Positions 1 through 5,073 of a stretch of DNA of 12,106 bases are shown here, piece after piece (position 1 is the stretch's first letter; each line of letters opens with the position of its first letter). Made by a program: the position numbers and the translations under genes. The notes beneath the pieces are model-generated. The model was not told where the DNA came from, searched no databases, and saw only the letters and a list, made by a program, of their open reading frames with translations. The stretch spans positions 222,285-234,390 of the forward strand of contig MU646327.1 in assembly GCA_026770585.1 (NCBI GenBank). The letters run 5' to 3'. The stretch comes from Baffinella frigidus (taxonomy: Eukaryota > Cryptophyceae > Cryptomonadales > Baffinellaceae).

Positions 1-340
1 AGTCGGCTTTCTTGTCCGCCCCCGCGGCCTCCGCCTCATCCTCTCCGTTGTCCTCGCCTGCGAAAACACATAAAAAAAATGAGATACAATCAATGAATTT
101 CAGGAACCAGAGCACCATCTGCCGCCGCGCTGCCTTGGCCTCCGCCTTATCCTCCCCGTTATCCCCACGGAAGCCGCGGCCTCCGCCTCATCCTCCCCGT
201 TGTCCTCACCTGCGAAAAAAAAATTATGGTCAAATCATGAAGGTCAAATCGAGGAATTTCAGGAACCAGCGCACTATCTGCCGCGAGTCAGCTTTCTTGT
301 CCGCCCCCGCGGCCTCCGCCTCGTCCTTAATAATCAAGTC
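1..340 (-). repeat. Repeated acidic exon edges with strong acceptors
   Basis: Minus strand. Two copies start with a good polypyrimidine/CAG acceptor (GTTTTCGCAG ending at 58, TTTTTTTTCGCAG ending at 210), followed by (G)[12 protein letters not shown] third, at about 283-340, has the body ([13 protein letters not shown]) without the acceptor. Two copies run on to ..[13 protein letters not shown] and [12 protein letters not shown], with G|GTGCTC or A|GTGCGC as possible donors. They are probably reiterated edges of one acidic exon of the helicase gene. The window edge cuts the first copy. Confidence 0.45.
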
Positions 341-3183
341 TAGTTAAACCATCATCCAGGGACGCGGACGGTACCGTCCTCGACTTCCTTGACGTCCTCA
401 GCGCCAGCCGCCTTTCCAGCCGCGTGGTTCGCAGAGCTCTACCGCCCGTTCTATTGTCAAGTCTATTTACCACCTATCAGCCATCGAAGGCTTCACAGAT
501 ACAGTCCATCTAAACGATTTGTACTAGAATCTTATCCATTGCCCTGGAACCCAACCGGAATTTCACCTTGAATTCAAGGTGAAAAGGTCTTCGCTCGCTG
601 CTAAGTGGCAGGAACGCGGAAGGTACCACCCTCGACTTCCTCGACGCCCCCAGCGCCAACCGCCTTCCCCGCGGCGCGGTTCCCCGAGCGCTAAAACTAT
701 CACCAAGTCTGGACAAACTATGATCTACCAACCACCAAGTCTAGGTACGTAACAGGGACGCGGAAGCCACCGCCCTCGACTTCCTCGACGCCAGCTGCCT
801 TCCCAGCGGCGCGGTTGGCAGAGCTCTGCCTCCCGCGCGCCGCGCGCCCTGAAAGGATGCGCAGCCCTTGCGGCTCCATGGCGCGAACAATCTCTTCGAC
901 CTCCGGCGCCAATCCCCCTGCGATCCGCGCCCAACGCGTCAGCTTCCCCCGCGAATTTTTGCCACGAAGCTGCGAAATGGGTGTGCATGTGTGCGAAATC
1001 GTGCTTCTGGATCGCATTCGCGCGCCGCGCGCCCCGAGAGGATCCGCTCCATGGCGCGAACAATCTCTTCCACTTCCGGGGCGAGCCCACCTGGGGTTTG
1101 GGGTTTGGGGTCAGGGTTTGGGGCTAGGGTTTCGAGAGGATGCGCAGGCCTTGCGGTTCCATGGCGCAATCAATCTCCTGCACCTCCGGCGAGGTGGAAG
1201 CCGGCGCCAGCCCCCCTGCGATCCGCGCCCACCGCCTCAACTCGGAGTTCTGCTACGAAGCTGCGATATGCGTGTGCGTGTGTGTGAGATCGTGCCGCGC
1301 GCCCCGAAAGAATGCGCAAGCCAGCCCTGGGGTTTAGGGTGAGGGGTGAGGGTTGGGGTTTAGGGGGTTGAGTTTGAAAATGAGAGGATGCGCAGCCGTG
1401 CGGTTCCAAAGCACGATTTCTAACACCTCCGGCACCAGGCCCCCTGCGCGGTGCGCCCGAAACAAAATTAGGCTGAGGCGCTGACGGGCCAAGCATTTCG
1501 CTGAAGAGGTACCCCTCAGCTGCGCCCAGACCGCGGATGACTACGTCGCTGCGATATGCATGTTACCACACGGCGGGCCACGATTTTTGGGGGTTTTCGG
1601 GCTCTGAGAGCCCGAGCGTCCGTTACCTTATAGGAATCCCCCCTATGTCCCTACGGATTGCCTACCGTAGGGTCGTAGGTCTTATCGCTTAAGGGTCATT
1701 CGAAATCCCTTCGAATCCCGCTGTGTGGTAGGGTATCGTCATGAAACCCGGGTAGTTAGACCTACGGTATTGCCTACGGTAGGCCGTAGGGCTCCTGGGA
1801 CCTCATCTTTCGTAGGGACCCCCCTTAGGCCCCTACGGCCTACCGTAGGCAATACCGTAGGCTTCACTACCCGGTTTTCAGGATGTTGGCCTATGAATGT
1901 GAATGTGTGCGAGATCGTGCATCCTGATTCTCATCGTGTAGAATAGCCGGCGGTGCGGGTGTATTCTAAAAGCTGAAACGTGTCGGCGTTTAGGAAAAAT
2001 TGATTGAGCGTTGAGGATAATTTGATCGGCGTGAACAAAACGATCCTTTTGATCGATGCCGGAGCAGCATTTTGATCGACACGTAGAGGAATCGCAGTAC
2101 CTTCGAAGAGCCGGTCACCCTTTTTGGAACTGATTTAAAAATCATGTCCAGGACTTTTAAAGCCTTAGATTGTTTTGCATTGTACATTCTGTGAGGAGTC
2201 GCGTCCAAACAAGTCCTCCTTAAACGTCAGCTTTTTGCATGACTACGGAATGTCGGAATTAGGGCGTCCGTCCTTACCTTCAAAGAGCCGATCGGCCTCG
2301 TCCATGACGCACACGCGGACGTTGCGCAGCGAGAGAGATGACACCTCGTTCAGGAGTTGCAGCAACCTGCACCAGGACGCATGTTTAATTTGTAAGAATC
2401 TCGCCAGCTGCTAAGTTGTTAGGTGCAAACACACCTCGTGCAAGATTTGCAGCACCCTGCACCAGGCCGCATGTTCAGCGCTGCAAGCCTTCAAGTTGTT
2501 TGGGTAAGCCCGAGCCCGGAAGTTGATTCCCCGTGTATGTGTTACACATCCGTTAACCTTCGGTGTGAAAACAGCAAGTGCACCCGAGTGAATGAGAGGC
2601 AGACCTTCCGGCCCGCTGGCACACGCGGTGTAAGTAGTAGTTGATCACTTTTCAAAAAGGCTCTGGGGGTGATCAAAAAGAAGAATACCTTCCGATAATG
2701 CCGTCAGGGTATCCCTTAAGTGCCCAGTAGGCTCATACGCCCTACGGTAGGGCCCTAGGACCTGCCTAGGACCTGGCGTGGGCCTCTTACGACCCCCTCG
2801 CCACTGAAGGGATATCATTATGCAGAACTTGAGGTGGAAAAGGATGCGGAAAAGGAGGCTGGAGGAGACCGTCCGGGGGTAGCGATAATGACGTCAGGGT
2901 ATGTGCAATTCACCGAGTTAAACGACTTTCAGGTGGAACGTTTTTATTTTAACATGTGTACCACGAAACTGTCTGGAGAGGGGTGCAAAAGCCATCCAGG
3001 GCCAAAACGTTTCGTCTCTTTCAGACAGTTTCGTGGTACAAATGTGAAAAACGAAACTAGAGTGAATGGGAGAATGACCGTCCGGGGGTGGCGATAATGA
3101 CGTCAGGGTATGTTGCGAGAGCGGCAAACTGCGGATCTAGCGCCTCTCCTCCCGCCAGAAGACACCCTGCCACCCCCCAGGGT

Positions 3184-3243
<60 letters not shown>

Positions 3244-5040
3244 GCGTTAGGATTTAGGGGTTTCCGCGCCCCCGCCAGAAGACACCCTGCCACCCCCAAG
3301 GGTTTCGCGTCAAGGGGGGGTAATCTCCATCAAAGAATTGATTGGTTGCGTGTGGGCAACACAAATTACTAAACGGCTGCATCATAAAAGTAGTAGTGAA
3401 GCGTGTGTGTGGTGAATTTCGTTGCCGCAGGGTATGTTGCGAGAGCGGCAAACTGCGGATCTAGCGCCTCTCCTCCCGCCAGAAGACACCCTGCCACCCC
3501 CCAGGGTTGAGGTTTGAGGGTTGAGGATTGAGGGTTGAGGGTTGTGGGTTGCGGGGCGAGGGTTGAGGGTTGAGGGTGCAGGGTTGAGGGTTCAGTTGAG
3601 AGTTGAGGGTTGAGGGTTGAGGGTGCATGGGTTTAGGGTTCAGGGGTTTCCGCTGTCTGAATGCATGGTCTGATTTCATCCTACCGCCCTCGCACGTGAA
3701 GCAGTTTGGTCGTTTGGATCTGGTGGATTTGTGGCAGAGAGTACCGACTTGTGAAAGAGGGGTTGCAGATTCCCGGGAACGCCTGGTGCAAATGGTGGGG
3801 CTGGTCTAGCAATCAACCGAGTTAATCGCGGAGGTCCCTCCCCCTCTCCTCTCCTCTCTCTCTCTACCCTCTCTATCCACTGTCAAGCTGGTGAGGTGGG
3901 GGCGACTAGCCTACCGGCCGCCCTAGGAGAGGGCGGGATCAACCAAATTTCACCATTGGCGAAGTTCACTAACGTGACTGGTATCAACACGGACTGGGCG
4001 AGTGCTACCAATGCACTAGGACCGGGCGGGTGGTACCAGTCAAACCAGTAAACTTGGAGTAGGGTTGAGGCTTGGGGGCTTAGGGTGTGGGGTTCAGGGT
4101 TTAGGGTTCAGGGTTTAGGGTTTGGGGGTACCAGTCAACTCAGTGAACTTGGAGTAGGTCTTAAAAAAATTGAAAGTCTGAAGCGCCAGCTCGCGCGTCG
4201 GAGACAGCACCTGCATTCGGGTTTGGGGTTTAGGGTTTAGGGTTTAGGGTTTAGGGTCTAGGGTCCAGGGTCTAGGGTTTAGGGTCCAGGGTTTCGGGTT
4301 TAGGGTTTAGGGTTTGGGGTTTAGGGATTAGGGTTTCGGGTTTCGGGTTTCGGGTTTCGGGTTCCGGGTCCATGGTTTAGGGTTTAGGGCACGAGGACGA
4401 GACCAGAGCGCGGGTGTGGGTGACTTGTACACGGCTATAATATCTTGTAGAAGGCTACAATCACTTGTAGGAGGACGGGACTAGAGAGCGCGCGTGGGTG
4501 ACGCGATCCCCGTCACGAAAGGCGGTCGCCTCCCGGAGTCGTTGCACCCGCACGAACAATGCTATAATGTGATCTACACTATCGTGTAAAATGCTATAAT
4601 ATCTTATGGAAGGCTATAATCACTTGTAGAAGGCTATAATATCTTGCACACGGCTGTAATATCTTGTACACGGCTACAATCACTTGTAAGAGGACGAGAC
4701 CAGGCCGCGGGCGTGAGTGACGCGATCCCCGTCACGAAAGGCGGTCGCCTCGCGGAGACGTTGCACCCGCACGATCAGCGGCACCATGAACGCCGCCGTC
4801 TTTCCCGATCCTGCACTCCTCAGTCAGTCAGTCAGTCAGTCGGCCAGTCAGTGAGTTGGTCAGACAGTCAGTGAGTCAGACAGTCAAAAGGTCGGTCAGT
4901 GAGTCAGTCATGCAAACAGTGAGTCAGTCATTCAATCATTCAGTCAGTCAGTCAGTCGGTCAGTCAGTCGGCCAGTCAGTCAGTCAGTCATTTAATCAGT
5001 AAGTCAGTCAGTCAGTCAGTCAGTCAGTCGGTCAGTCGGC

Positions 5041-5073
<33 letters not shown>

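Noticed and set aside
12-347. Plus-strand open frames rich in Ser/Pro/Arg (12-347, 815-1342, 868-1287)
   Set aside because: They are antisense to the reiterated acidic and exon-7 units on the minus strand; no family similarity and low-complexity composition.
3057-3679. Long [15 protein letters not shown]-type proteins on the minus strand
   Set aside because: Translation of the (CCCTCAA)n telomere-like arrays; no gene.
4220-4389. True chromosome end (telomere)
   Set aside because: Arrays are short, degenerate, internal and flanked by exons on both sides.
4560-4690. TATAAT boxes as promoters
   Set aside because: They are the repeating word of a minisatellite inside an intron.
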